Source: Streptomyces aculeolatus (GTDB lineage: Bacteria > Actinomycetota > Actinomycetes > Streptomycetales > Streptomycetaceae). From it: 60,253 nt of DNA. The translations under genes and the position numbers were made by a program. The notes under the pieces were generated by a model. The model did no database searches, was not told the origin of the DNA, and saw only the letters and a list, made by a program, of their open reading frames with translations. Within the stretch, counting starts at the first letter, position 1; each line of letters begins with the position of its first letter. The stretch spans positions 1-60,253 of the forward strand of contig NZ_JAINRD010000037.1 in the NCBI RefSeq assembly GCF_020400605.1, read 5' to 3'. Of this stretch, positions 41,801 to 49,005 are shown piece after piece.

Positions 41801-42073
41801 GGCCACCAGCGGCGCGGCCCGGCCGCCGGCGACGAGCGGGAAGCGGCCGGGACCCGGGTCGTGGGCGATGTACGCGCCGGGGTCGGTGGGGCGCGGAGCC
41901 CTCGGCGGCGGCGCGGCGGCGGCCGCGGCCGGCAGGGCGATGAGGCCGCCTGCGGTGCCGGAGAGCGCGCCCAGGCCCAGTCCCGCGCCGAGTACGAGGC
42001 GCCGGCTGACGCCGTCACCTGGCGGGGAGTCGGACGCGGGAGACGGGTCGTGCCGGGGGTCGCTGCTGTCCAT
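38861..42073 (-). CDS. GH115 alpha-glucuronidase, Tat-exported
   Basis: 1070 residues with a twin-arginine-type signal (VSRRLVLGAGLGLGALSG). GH115 enzymes remove 4-O-methyl-glucuronic acid from xylan side chains. Family-typical blocks are KYRGIFINDENPALG, LRLKANYLWPAVWG, YGIVMGTSHEAP, VTLGMRGNGD, VVFTDDNWGN, and a long C-terminal beta-rich part with a VWRG/AVYLSPR-like accessory domain. AGAGAGG precedes the ATG at 42073. It is divergent from a LacI regulator gene, which probably controls it in response to glucuronoxylan fragments. Confidence 0.9.
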   Translation of the reverse strand: MDSSDPRHDPSPASDSPPGDGVSRRLVLGAGLGLGALSGTAGGLIALPAAAAAAPPPRAPRPTDPGAYIAHDPGPGRFPLVAGGRAAPLVADGGDHPGVLRALGDLRADLERVTGVRPALTRGRAPAGRTAVLVGTIGRSPLIDGLIAAGKLDATGVEGRWETSLQQVVADPLPGLDSAFVIAGSDQRGTIFGIYDVSRGIGVSPWHFWADVPPRRHDALYVLPGRFSQGTPAVKYRGIFINDENPALGRWAPGFFGPGHAEGHPGGFNSAFFAKVFEAVLRLKANYLWPAVWGRAFAEDDPANHATATEYGIVMGTSHEAPMMRGIEEWNRHAVPAVRDPDGNIVTEGHDPYGGTGEWSFVRNEDAIRAYWRDGIRRLATEGFEGVVTLGMRGNGDTSLPDGDGIELMERIIATERGILAEELGDAAAVPQVWTMYKEVQHYWDSGMQAPDDVTVVFTDDNWGNLRRVPDASLPPRTGGYGLYYHFDYVGGGRNYKWVDTANLASTWEQLHQTYAYGIRQLWVANVGDLKSNELPTQFFLDYAWDPDRWQAGDLPEWERRYAAENFGPRHAAEIAEVLHEYGRLQARRKPELLNRRITLDPAKDPADDSAAVVYDDEATPFSRVNYGELDRVTDEWQELARTADRIEARLDRADRAAYFQLVRYAVRGTAVVYALRRAEFTNLLYAAQGRAAANQLAAETDALFAEDQALADYYNHTLSGGKWQGFQTQPKIGYGDVERYGPNAPWQQPEKDNEALPDEVFPAVERIDPAAGAVLGVAVEGSEQWWPEAAGPAVLPVVSPYDSGPAPYIEVFNRGRTPFGYEIEPAVSWLRVDRPRGRVTSQIRARLRVDFARAPRGATTVPVVVRGAGRTVEVHARVYRPSVRHSALAGSVEAGGCVSVEADRHTRAVPAAGVAWRRIPDIGRTGSGMAPFPVTAAPRPAGQGPRLEYTMTLFTTGTLRVAVYLSPRNSVLTPDGLRYAVAFDDDAPQTVNVTRATGADDGLMNRQWERNTSDNAAVTVTGHRVSRPGVHVLKLWMVDPTVVVQKLVVDTGGVRHSYLGPPPSKFVKR

Positions 42074-42103
42074 GCCGGGCCTCTCTTCACCGAGCAAGCG
42101 GCA

Positions 42104-42119
42104 ATGTTTCGTAAAGCAT
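42104..42119. promoter_or_regulatory. Imperfect palindrome between GH115 and LacI genes
   Basis: ATGTTTCGTAAAGCAT (10 of 16 positions symmetric) is 31 bases upstream of the GH115 start in the 132-bp divergent region. It is a candidate operator for the adjacent LacI regulator. Confidence 0.4.
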
Positions 42120-42205
42120 CGCGAATATTTCTGCGCAACCTAGGGTGAGGCCATGGGAAGGTCAAGACATCGCGCAGCGGCGGGCGGCGGGGCTACCATC
42201 CCGGC

Positions 42206-43267
42206 ATGAGTGGTGCTGGAGTCCAGTTCGACGGGGAGGCCCCCGTGGCCGACGAGGAGCCGCAGGCCACCGCCACGCTGGCGGCGATCGCGGAGGCCGC
42301 CGGGGTGTCGGCGTCGACAGTTTCGAAGGTCCTCAACGGCCGCTCCGACGTCTCCCCCGGCACCCGCGCCCGGGTCCAGGACCTGCTGCGCGAGCACGGC
42401 TACCGGCGCCGCGGCGGCGGCGCGCGCCAGGCCCCGCTGCTCGACCTGGTCTTCCACGAGCTGGAGAGCGCGTGGGCGATGGAGGTCATCCGGGGCGTGG
42501 AGAACGTGGCCAGGGTGGAGCGGCTGGGCGTGGTGCTCTCCGAGAGCGCCGGACGGCTGACACCGGGGCAGACGTGGGTGGAGGACGTGCTCGCCCGCCG
42601 TCCGGCGGGCGTCATCCTGGTGCTGTCGGACCTCTCCGCCGACCAGCGGGCGCAGTTCACCGGGCGCGGCATCCCGTTCGTGGTGCTGGACCCGGCGGGC
42701 GACCTCGCCGAGGACGTGCCGTCCATCGGGGCCACCAACTGGCAGGGCGGGCTGGCCGCCACGCGCCACCTCGTGGGCCTGGGCCACCGCCGGATCGGCG
42801 TCGTGGGCGGACCGCCGGCGATGATGTGCAGCCGGGCCCGCATCGACGGCTACCGCGCGGCGCTGGGCGTCGCGGGACTGCCGGTGGACCCCGAGCTGAT
42901 CCGGGAGGGCGACTTCCACCACGAGGCGGGCTACGCCGCCGGACGCGAGCTGCTCGCCCTGCCCGACCGCCCCACCGCGGTCTTCACCGGCAACGACCTC
43001 CAGGCGCTCGGCCTGTACGAGGCCGCCCGCGAACTGGGCCTGCGCATCCCCGACGACCTCAGCGTCGTCGGCTTCGACGACCTGCCGGTGGCCCGCTGGA
43101 TCGGCCCGCCGCTGACGACCGTGCGGCAGCCGCTGACGGAGATGGCCGAAGCGGCGGCCCGGCTGGTGCTGGACCTCGGCCGCGGCCGCGAGCCGGTGAC
43201 GCGCCGCGTGGAGCTGGCGACGAGCCTGATCACCCGGAACAGCACGGCACCGCCGCCCGAGCGCTGA
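42206..43267 (+). CDS. LacI-family sugar-responsive repressor
   Basis: 353 residues. N-terminal helix-turn-helix at about 24-75 with the LacI signature (TLAAIAEAAGVSASTVSKVL, NGRSDVSPGTRARV), then a periplasmic-binding-protein-like effector domain (GVILVLSDL, GIPFVVLDPAG, FTGNDLQALGLYEAARELG, VVGFDDLPVARW). TACCAT at 42194-42199 lies six bases before the ATG, the arrangement of a leaderless Streptomyces transcript. Divergent from GH115, its probable target; the ligand is likely an oligosaccharide from xylan. Confidence 0.92.
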   Translation: MSGAGVQFDGEAPVADEEPQATATLAAIAEAAGVSASTVSKVLNGRSDVSPGTRARVQDLLREHGYRRRGGGARQAPLLDLVFHELESAWAMEVIRGVENVARVERLGVVLSESAGRLTPGQTWVEDVLARRPAGVILVLSDLSADQRAQFTGRGIPFVVLDPAGDLAEDVPSIGATNWQGGLAATRHLVGLGHRRIGVVGGPPAMMCSRARIDGYRAALGVAGLPVDPELIREGDFHHEAGYAAGRELLALPDRPTAVFTGNDLQALGLYEAARELGLRIPDDLSVVGFDDLPVARWIGPPLTTVRQPLTEMAEAAARLVLDLGRGREPVTRRVELATSLITRNSTAPPPER

Positions 43268-43288
43268 CGTACGCCGCCCCCAGGGCGC

Positions 43289-43299
43289 CGAAACTTTCG
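43289..43299. promoter_or_regulatory. CGAAACTTTCG palindrome between convergent genes
   Basis: This 11-bp palindrome matches the operator-like element described upstream of Streptomyces xylanase genes. Here it lies in the 55-bp space between two convergent stops, not in front of a gene. Function here is doubtful. Confidence 0.3.
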
Positions 43300-43322
43300 A
43301 ACCCGCCAACGTCGCCTGTCCG

Positions 43323-44198
43323 TCACCGCCGGACGGCGGACTTCCGGCACTCCGGACCGCGCGCGGCACCCGGATCGTGCAGTGCGGTCGGCACCGGCCC
43401 CCGCCGGGCGGCGGGCGCCGGCCTGCGGCGGCCCGGGCTCACCGCGAGCGTGTAGCCGACGAGCACCCCGACCGACAGGACCGCCAGCCGCCCAGCGGCC
43501 GGCGGGCTGTCCGGCGGCGGGTCGTAGCCCCCGTCCTCCAGGCCCGCCGCCTGCTCGAAGTGGTTGTACGCACCGGGGAAGAACACCTCGTCCGCCGCGT
43601 ACAGCGCGGGGAACGCGGCGGGACCGGCCAGCAGCGACCCCAGCGCCCACTGGTCGGAGTGGCGCGCCTCGTGCTCCGACAGCTTCCGCATCCGGGGCGA
43701 CTGCGTCTCCGCCCGCTGGTCGGTGAGGAAGACGGTGCCGTACATCGTGCCCGCGCGGGCGAACCCGTCATCGAGGACGACCGCAGTCGTGCCGTTCGCC
43801 GCGCAGTGGTACATGTCGCCGCCCTCCCCCGCCGCGTACAGCAACGCGGCACCGGAGACGGGCGCGTTGAGGACCGTACGCGCCGTCTGCCACACCCCGC
43901 CGCCCTCCCCCGCCCCGGCGCACGGCCGCATCTGGGCGCCGGGGCCGAGGACGGCGAAGGCGAGGGCGAGCACCGCCTGCACCACGGTGCACCACACCAC
44001 GATCAGCACCCGGCGCCGCGACGGCCGCGCGCCGCGCAGCGTGCCGACGACCGCGAGGGCCAGCCCCGTGAGCCCGCCGCAGATCAGGCAGGCCGCCCAC
44101 CAGACGGCTCTGCGCTCGACCCGTCCCGCCGGGGCGGCGCGTGGGGCCGGGGCCGCCGGGGAGGTCGGTCGCTCCAGAGTCGCCGTGCCGCCCGCCAT
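43323..44198 (-). CDS. Putative membrane protein with HExxH-like motif
   Basis: 291 residues that I do not recognise. Two membrane helices near the N terminus (WWAACLICGGLTGLALAVVG; VLIVVWCTVVQAVLALAFAV), an external middle part with the motif LSEHEARHSDQWALG and a following YNHFEQAAGL, and a further helix near the C terminus (LAVLSVGVLVGYTLAV). The HEARH pattern could bind a metal, as in exported peptidase-like proteins, but the second ligand set is unproven. Cysteines in RPCAG and YHCAAN may form a disulfide. It is convergent with the LacI gene. Confidence 0.65.
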   Translation of the reverse strand: MAGGTATLERPTSPAAPAPRAAPAGRVERRAVWWAACLICGGLTGLALAVVGTLRGARPSRRRVLIVVWCTVVQAVLALAFAVLGPGAQMRPCAGAGEGGGVWQTARTVLNAPVSGAALLYAAGEGGDMYHCAANGTTAVVLDDGFARAGTMYGTVFLTDQRAETQSPRMRKLSEHEARHSDQWALGSLLAGPAAFPALYAADEVFFPGAYNHFEQAAGLEDGGYDPPPDSPPAAGRLAVLSVGVLVGYTLAVSPGRRRPAPAARRGPVPTALHDPGAARGPECRKSAVRR

Positions 44199-44333
44199 CC
44201 GTCACCCCTGTCATCGCGCCGACGCACTGGGCTCTGCGCACCGACGCGGACCGGGCCACAGTCGAACCCCGCCGTCGCCCGGCGGGGTTCGGCAACCTGA
44301 GTCGTTGCATGCAGTCGCAGACAAGTTCTCAGA

Positions 44334-44347
44334 TTACGGTACCGTAA
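44334..44347. promoter_or_regulatory. 14-bp perfect palindrome upstream of the zinc-ribbon gene
   Basis: TTACGGTACCGTAA lies 56 bases before the ATG at 44404, followed by TTGACG at 44352-44357. It shares the TTAC/GTAA ends of the TetR-linked site at 48966-48980. Confidence 0.45.
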
Positions 44348-44403
44348 CGAATTGACGTCGAACTGGCCTCGAATTCCGGCCGCTTACGACGGGAAGGGTG
44401 TGA

Positions 44404-44640
44404 ATGGCTGGAGACGGGATCCGGCAGGTGATCCCGTACGGAACCGGAAGGGTGCAGATGGGAGACCGGGACGAGAAGGAGCCCGCGCCGCCGGCCGAGC
44501 CCGCCGCCACCGGCCCGGCCGGGCCCGAAGGCGGTGAGTCGGTGTGCTGGCTGGAACGCGTCTGCCCGGAGTGCGGGCGGCTCGCCGACACCGCACCCCC
44601 GGTCCGCTGCACCCGCTGCGGCACCCTGCTCACCGGCTGA
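44404..44640 (+). CDS. Small zinc-ribbon protein
   Basis: 78 residues ending in a four-cysteine ribbon: CPECG and CTRCG, with an extra Cys in VCWLERVC. The N-terminal half is Pro/Ala/Glu-rich and probably disordered. Two starts have good ribosome sites: ATG 44404 after GGGAAGGG (44391-44398) and ATG 44458 after GGAAGGG (44446-44452); the shorter form would be 60 residues. No function is assigned. Confidence 0.7.
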   Translation: MAGDGIRQVIPYGTGRVQMGDRDEKEPAPPAEPAATGPAGPEGGESVCWLERVCPECGRLADTAPPVRCTRCGTLLTG

Positions 44641-44661
44641 CGGGTGCGCGGACCTGCGCCG

Positions 44662-44832
44662 CTATCTCCAGGAGCCTCCGGTCAGCACCACACCCACCGC
44701 GGCCAGCCCCAGGACGACCCAGCCGAACCAGAGCCATCCGTTGCTGCCTACTGCCGCCGTGTACGCCGTGATGACCACGAGACCGGCCACGGTGCTCACG
44801 ACCATGGCCTTCGCAGAACCGGGCTTCTCCAT
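44662..44832 (-). CDS. Small two-helix membrane protein
   Basis: 56 residues: MEKPGSAKAM, a first membrane helix (VVSTVAGLVVITAYTAAV), a short SNGW turn and a second helix (LWFGWVVLGLAAVGVVL). GGAGG precedes the ATG at 44832, so the longer frame upstream is not needed. Hypothetical; convergent with the zinc-ribbon gene and upstream of ctaG-like DNA on the same strand. Confidence 0.65.
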   Translation of the reverse strand: MEKPGSAKAMVVSTVAGLVVITAYTAAVGSNGWLWFGWVVLGLAAVGVVLTGGSWR

Positions 44833-44950
44833 GCCGCCTCCACCAGCCGCCGCCGACGGCCGTCCCCGCGCGACCGCACGCAACCTTCCCTCCATCGTCC
44901 CCCGCCGGGGGCCGACGCGGTAGTCGAAGGAGCGCCGGGTGTCCGCGCGG

Positions 44951-45886
44951 CTACTGTTCGCGGGCCTGGAGCGAGGCCAGATAGGCGTTGTACGCCGCCA
45001 GCTCCTGGTCTCCGTCACGATCGGCGGTACGGTCGCTGCGCTTCGCGCGGCGCTGCTCGGAGTTGTACCACTGGTAGACCAGCGCGATGAGGACGAGCAC
45101 CGAGGGGATCTCGCTGAACGCCCAGGCGATGCCGCCCGCGGCCTGCTGGTCGTCCAGGGCGTCGATGCCGAGGGAGGCGGGCGGGTTGCTGTAGACGTCC
45201 ACCATGGGCTCGCTGCCCATCATCAGCGCGATGCCGAAGAAGGCGTGGAACGGCATGCCCGCGAACAGCGTCAGCATGCGCATCACGTACGTGGGCCGGT
45301 TCGGCCCCGGGTCGACGCCCATGATGGGCCAGAAGAAGACCAGGCCCACGGCCAGGAAGTGGATCATCATCCCGACGTGCCCGGCCCTGCTCCCCATGAG
45401 CGTGTCGAAGAGCGGGGTGAAGTACAGCGCGTACAGGCTCGCGATGAAGAGCGGGATCGTGAAGACGGGGTGCGTGATCACCTTCAGGTATCCGCTGTGC
45501 AGCACCGTGACCACCGCGGAGCGGGACCGGCCCGCCGGCAGGGCGCGCAGCAGCAGCGTCACGGGCGCGCCGAGGAGCAGCAGGATCGGCGACAGCATGC
45601 TGATGACCATGTGCTGCACCATGTGCACGCTGAACATGACCATGCCGTAGTCGTTCAGGCCCGTGCACATGACGAGCACGATGGTCAGCACACCGGCGGT
45701 GAACGCGACGGTCCGCCCCAGGGGCCAGTCGTCCCCGCGGCGGCGGAGCCGGAAGACCCCGTAGCCGTAGAGCGCGAGGGCCGCGAGGCTGCCGATGAGG
45801 AAGACCGGCTCGCCGGTCCACTCCAGCCCGCGTCCGAGGGTGAACGGCGGAAGGTCCAGGTGGCCGCCGTGCCCGCCGTGGTCCAT
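44951..45886 (-). CDS. CtaG/Caa3-type cytochrome c oxidase assembly membrane protein
   Basis: 311 residues with a His-rich N terminus (MDHGGHGGH), about seven membrane helices and the family's conserved histidine motifs (SVHMVQHMVISMLSPILLLLG, IHFLAVGLVFFWPIMGVDP, PFHAFFGIALM). The family is linked to copper delivery to the CuA or CuB centre of cytochrome c oxidase. Oxidase genes are not in the window. A charged cytoplasmic tail ends the protein. Confidence 0.9.
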   Translation of the reverse strand: MDHGGHGGHLDLPPFTLGRGLEWTGEPVFLIGSLAALALYGYGVFRLRRRGDDWPLGRTVAFTAGVLTIVLVMCTGLNDYGMVMFSVHMVQHMVISMLSPILLLLGAPVTLLLRALPAGRSRSAVVTVLHSGYLKVITHPVFTIPLFIASLYALYFTPLFDTLMGSRAGHVGMMIHFLAVGLVFFWPIMGVDPGPNRPTYVMRMLTLFAGMPFHAFFGIALMMGSEPMVDVYSNPPASLGIDALDDQQAAGGIAWAFSEIPSVLVLIALVYQWYNSEQRRAKRSDRTADRDGDQELAAYNAYLASLQAREQ

Positions 45887-45994
45887 GTCGGTGGTGCTCC
45901 TTGTGCCGGTGATGCCCTCACTCAGGCTAGACCCGGCACGTCCGGCCGCTCCGCCGGGGTACCCCGGCGGGGCTGGCCGGGGTTCGCGGCGGCG

Positions 45995-46723
45995 TCAGCG
46001 GGAGGCGCTGGCGGCGGCGATGCGCTCGTTGCGCAGGGCCTCGTACCAGCGGTCGTCGACCGGCGGCAGGCCCTGGGACTCCAGCGCCAGCCGGATCAGC
46101 AGGTCGGCGATCTGCGGGTTGCGGGCGAGCACGGGGCCGTGCATGTACGTGCCGAAGACGTTGCCGTTCCAGGCGCCCTCGGTGCCGTCGCCGGTGCCGT
46201 TGCCGTGGCCGAAGCGGACCCGGGCGAGCGGCTTGGCGGTCGGGCCGAGGTGGGTGACGCCCTGGTGGTTCTCGAAGCCGGTGAGCTGGGGCAGACCGAG
46301 CTGCGGGTCGATGTCGGCGAGCACGTCGCCGACGCAGCGGCCGGCCTGGCCGCGGCCGCTGGTGACGTCGAGCAGGCCGAGGCCCGGCTCCTGCCGGTCG
46401 AGGTCGTTGATGAACTCGTGGCCGAGGATCTGGTAGCCGGCGCAGACGGAGAAGATGATCGCGCCGTTGCCCGCGGCCCGGCTCAGCCCGCCGTCGCGGC
46501 GCAGCCGCTCGGCGGCGAGCCGCTGCGGGCGGTCCTCGCCGCCGCCGATGAGGTAGATGTCGGCGGAGGCGGGCACGGGCTGGTCGGAGCGGACGTCGAC
46601 GCGCGTGACGTCGTAGCCGCGCTGCCGGGCACGGCGCTCGACGACGAGGGCGTTGCCCTGGTCGCCGTACGTCGACAGCAGGTCGGGGTAGACCCAGACG
46701 AGGCGCAGGCTGTTGTCGTTCAT
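45995..46723 (-). CDS. gatD: GatD: glutaminase subunit of lipid II isoglutaminyl synthase
   Basis: 242 residues of the class I glutamine amidotransferase fold (CobB/CobQ-like). The nucleophile is Cys in IIFSVCAGYQILG, the His is in FGTYMHGPVLARNP, and ENHQGVTHLG precedes it. With MurT it amidates D-iGlu of the peptidoglycan stem peptide; GatD supplies ammonia from glutamine. AAGGAGCG before the ATG at 46723 favours this start over one 42 bases upstream. It follows murT by 28 bases. Confidence 0.93.
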   Translation of the reverse strand: MNDNSLRLVWVYPDLLSTYGDQGNALVVERRARQRGYDVTRVDVRSDQPVPASADIYLIGGGEDRPQRLAAERLRRDGGLSRAAGNGAIIFSVCAGYQILGHEFINDLDRQEPGLGLLDVTSGRGQAGRCVGDVLADIDPQLGLPQLTGFENHQGVTHLGPTAKPLARVRFGHGNGTGDGTEGAWNGNVFGTYMHGPVLARNPQIADLLIRLALESQGLPPVDDRWYEALRNERIAAASASR

Positions 46724-46751
46724 GCGGTCGCTCCTTGGCGTCTCGTACGGG

Positions 46752-47990
46752 TCAGTTGCCGACACGGCGGCGCAGGTCCTGGAACGCGGTGTAGTTGGCG
46801 ATGACCTCGATCCGGCCGGGCGGCGCGGCGGCGACGGCCTCGTCGACGTGCTCGCAGACGCGGAAGCTCTGGTTCGCCACCTCCAGCCGGACGGCGAGGT
46901 CGAGCTTGCGGTCGCCGATGACGTACAGCGGGTGGCCGGTGAGGCGGGTGTAGTCGACGTCCCACAGCCAGGAGGTGTCGGTGCCGTCGGCGCCGCGGGC
47001 GTTGACGGAGAGGACCACGGGGGTGGGCGGAGGGTCGATCAGGGAGAAGGTCTCCAGCCAGCCGGCCGGGTTCTTGGCCAGCAGCAGCCGCAGGTCACGA
47101 CCGCCGAACTGGACGGTGTCGTACCGCCCGGCGACGGCGGTGACCTCCCACATGCGCTCCAGCGCCGTCTGCGGATGGACGCCGAAGGCGGCGGCCACGG
47201 CCGCGGCGGTGGTGGCGTTCGCCCGGTTGGCCCGGCCGGGGAGCTGCAGGCGGATCGGCCAGGCGGCGCCGTGCGGGTCGAGGACGTGCTCGCCGGACAG
47301 GGCCCAGCTCGGTACGGGGCGGCGGAAGCCGCACTCGGCGCAGAGCCAGTCCTCGCCGGGGCGCTGCAGGACGCCGCCGCACGAGGGGCAGGACCAGGCG
47401 TCGTCCTTCCACTCCTGGCCGACCGCAACCCAGACGACGTTCGGGCTGGAGGAGGCGGCCCAGACGACGAGGGGGTCGTCGGCGTTGGCGACGACGAGCG
47501 CCTTGTTGCCGGCGAGGCCCTCGCGCCAGCGCTCGGCGAGCATGCGGGTCTCGGCGGCGCGGTCGAGCTGGTCGCGGGAGAGGTTGAGCAGCGCGATGGC
47601 CTTGGGGGTGACGTCGCGGGCGACGCCGGAGAGGTACTTCTCGTCGACCTCGATGACGCCGTAGCGTGCGTCGGAGCCGCCGGCGAGCGCCGAGGTGATG
47701 CCGGCGGGCATGTTGGCGCCGAGCGCGTTGGAGACGACGGGACCGGAGGCGCGCAGGGCCTCCGCGATCAGCCGGGTGGTGGTCGTCTTGCCGTTGGTGG
47801 CGGAGACCAGGACGACGTCGAGGTGGCCGGCGAGCCGGCCCAGCAGGTCGGGGTCGAGCCTGAGTGCGACCTTCCCGCCGATCACGGAGCCGCTGCCCTT
47901 GCCCGCGGCGCGGGACACCGCTGCTGCCGCCCTGCCCGCCGTGACGGCCAGCTTGGACCGTGGCGACAGCGGTTCCGTGTTGCCTGCCAT
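46752..47990 (-). CDS. murT: MurT: Mur-ligase-like subunit of lipid II isoglutaminyl synthase
   Basis: 412 residues. P-loop SATNGKTTTTRLIAEAL, the Mur ligase central domain (VEVDEKYLSGVARDV, LNLSRDQLDR) and an inserted zinc ribbon with four Cys (CPSCGG and CAECGF), characteristic of MurT, then a C-terminal DUF1727-type domain (IGDRKLDLAVRLEV, EVIANYTAFQDLR). ATP activates the D-glutamate alpha-carboxyl of lipid II before amidation with GatD-derived ammonia. A GAGGAGGAG ribosome site precedes the ATG. Confidence 0.95.
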   Translation of the reverse strand: MAGNTEPLSPRSKLAVTAGRAAAAVSRAAGKGSGSVIGGKVALRLDPDLLGRLAGHLDVVLVSATNGKTTTTRLIAEALRASGPVVSNALGANMPAGITSALAGGSDARYGVIEVDEKYLSGVARDVTPKAIALLNLSRDQLDRAAETRMLAERWREGLAGNKALVVANADDPLVVWAASSSPNVVWVAVGQEWKDDAWSCPSCGGVLQRPGEDWLCAECGFRRPVPSWALSGEHVLDPHGAAWPIRLQLPGRANRANATTAAAVAAAFGVHPQTALERMWEVTAVAGRYDTVQFGGRDLRLLLAKNPAGWLETFSLIDPPPTPVVLSVNARGADGTDTSWLWDVDYTRLTGHPLYVIGDRKLDLAVRLEVANQSFRVCEHVDEAVAAAPPGRIEVIANYTAFQDLRRRVGN

Positions 47991-48171
47991 CGTCGTAGCT
48001 CCTCCTCGCGTGCCCGGGCCCGTGCGCGGTGCGCCGTCGTCCGCGGGCTCCGGTGTCCTTCGTCCGCTGCCCGGCCTGCGGCGCGGCGCGTAGCGGCCAG
48101 CCTATCGAGATCCGCGCCCGGCCCCGAATCCCGGCACGTCGCGGCGCTCGGGAGCCGGGACCGTAGCGGCC

Positions 48172-48846
48172 CTAGAGGCCCGGTCCGCCGGCCTTGTCCG
48201 CGGCGGCGGCGAGCCGGCCCCAGAGCAGGTCGGCCAGGCTCTGCACCAATTCGGCGCGGCTGCAGGGCCGTTCGTGCAGCCACCAGTCGCCCGCGGCGTG
48301 CATCATCCCGACGATGCCGTGGCCCCAGGCGCGGGCGATCACCGCGCCGCCCGGGCCGAAGTCGATGCGGTCGGCGATGACCTGCGCCAGTTCCTCGCCC
48401 AGGCGGCGGAGCAGCGGGGCGGAGTGCCGGCCGACCTCGAAGTCGCGCTCGGTGGCCTCGCCGGACGCGGGCGGCTCCGGGACGTCGGCGGCGCCGCCGT
48501 CGGCGGGGTGCATGAGGAACCGGTAGACCTGCGGGCGGGCCTCGATGGCGGAGAGGTAGGTGTCGAGGGTGGCCTCGACGCGCTCGCGGCGGCCGGTGGG
48601 GGCGTCGAGCGCGGCGCGCAGGGCGGCGAGGAGGGCGTCGGTGTGGCGTACGGCGAGCGCGCGGTAGAGGCCGCCCTTGTCGCCGAAGTGGCGGTAGAGG
48701 ATCGGCTTGGTGATGCCGGCCTCGGCGGCTATCGCGTTCATCGAGGCGCCCGGCCCGTCGCGCAGGACGACCCGGTCCGCGGCTTCGAGCAGTTCGCGGC
48801 GCCGGTCCTCGGTCGCCTGCTCCCTCTCGCCGCGCCGGTTGTCCAT
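48172..48846 (-). CDS. TetR-family regulator next to an acyl-CoA dehydrogenase
   Basis: 224 residues: helix-turn-helix at about 15-65 (LLEAADRVVLRDGPGASMNA, IAAEAGITKPILYRHFGDKG) and a C-terminal dimerisation domain of the TetR_C type (WGHGIVGMMHAAGDWWLHE). GGGGAG precedes the ATG at 48846. It is divergent from the acyl-CoA dehydrogenase gene, and the palindromic cluster between them is its likely operator. A fatty-acid or acyl-CoA ligand is plausible by analogy with other such pairs. Confidence 0.9.
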   Translation of the reverse strand: MDNRRGEREQATEDRRRELLEAADRVVLRDGPGASMNAIAAEAGITKPILYRHFGDKGGLYRALAVRHTDALLAALRAALDAPTGRRERVEATLDTYLSAIEARPQVYRFLMHPADGGAADVPEPPASGEATERDFEVGRHSAPLLRRLGEELAQVIADRIDFGPGGAVIARAWGHGIVGMMHAAGDWWLHERPCSRAELVQSLADLLWGRLAAAADKAGGPGL

Positions 48847-48951
48847 GGAAACCGCTCCCCTGCCTGGTCGATTGCCCGAATGCCTGCGCAACCTAGCACC
48901 CCCGTCGCGGGGTCCCCGCGGGCGTACGGGAGTTGACAGCGTCTACTCGCG

Positions 48952-48980
48952 GGTAACAGACTTACGTTACCGACGGTAAC
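48952..48980. promoter_or_regulatory. TetR operator cluster before the acyl-CoA dehydrogenase gene
   Basis: GTTACCG-A-CGGTAAC (48966-48980) is a perfect 15-base palindrome 25 bases before the start codon. A further half site GGTAAC lies at 48952-48957. TTGACA at 48933-48938 could be the -35 for the dehydrogenase. Confidence 0.65.
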
Positions 48981-49005
48981 GATTTGCGAGGGCTGCGGAG
49001 GCGCA

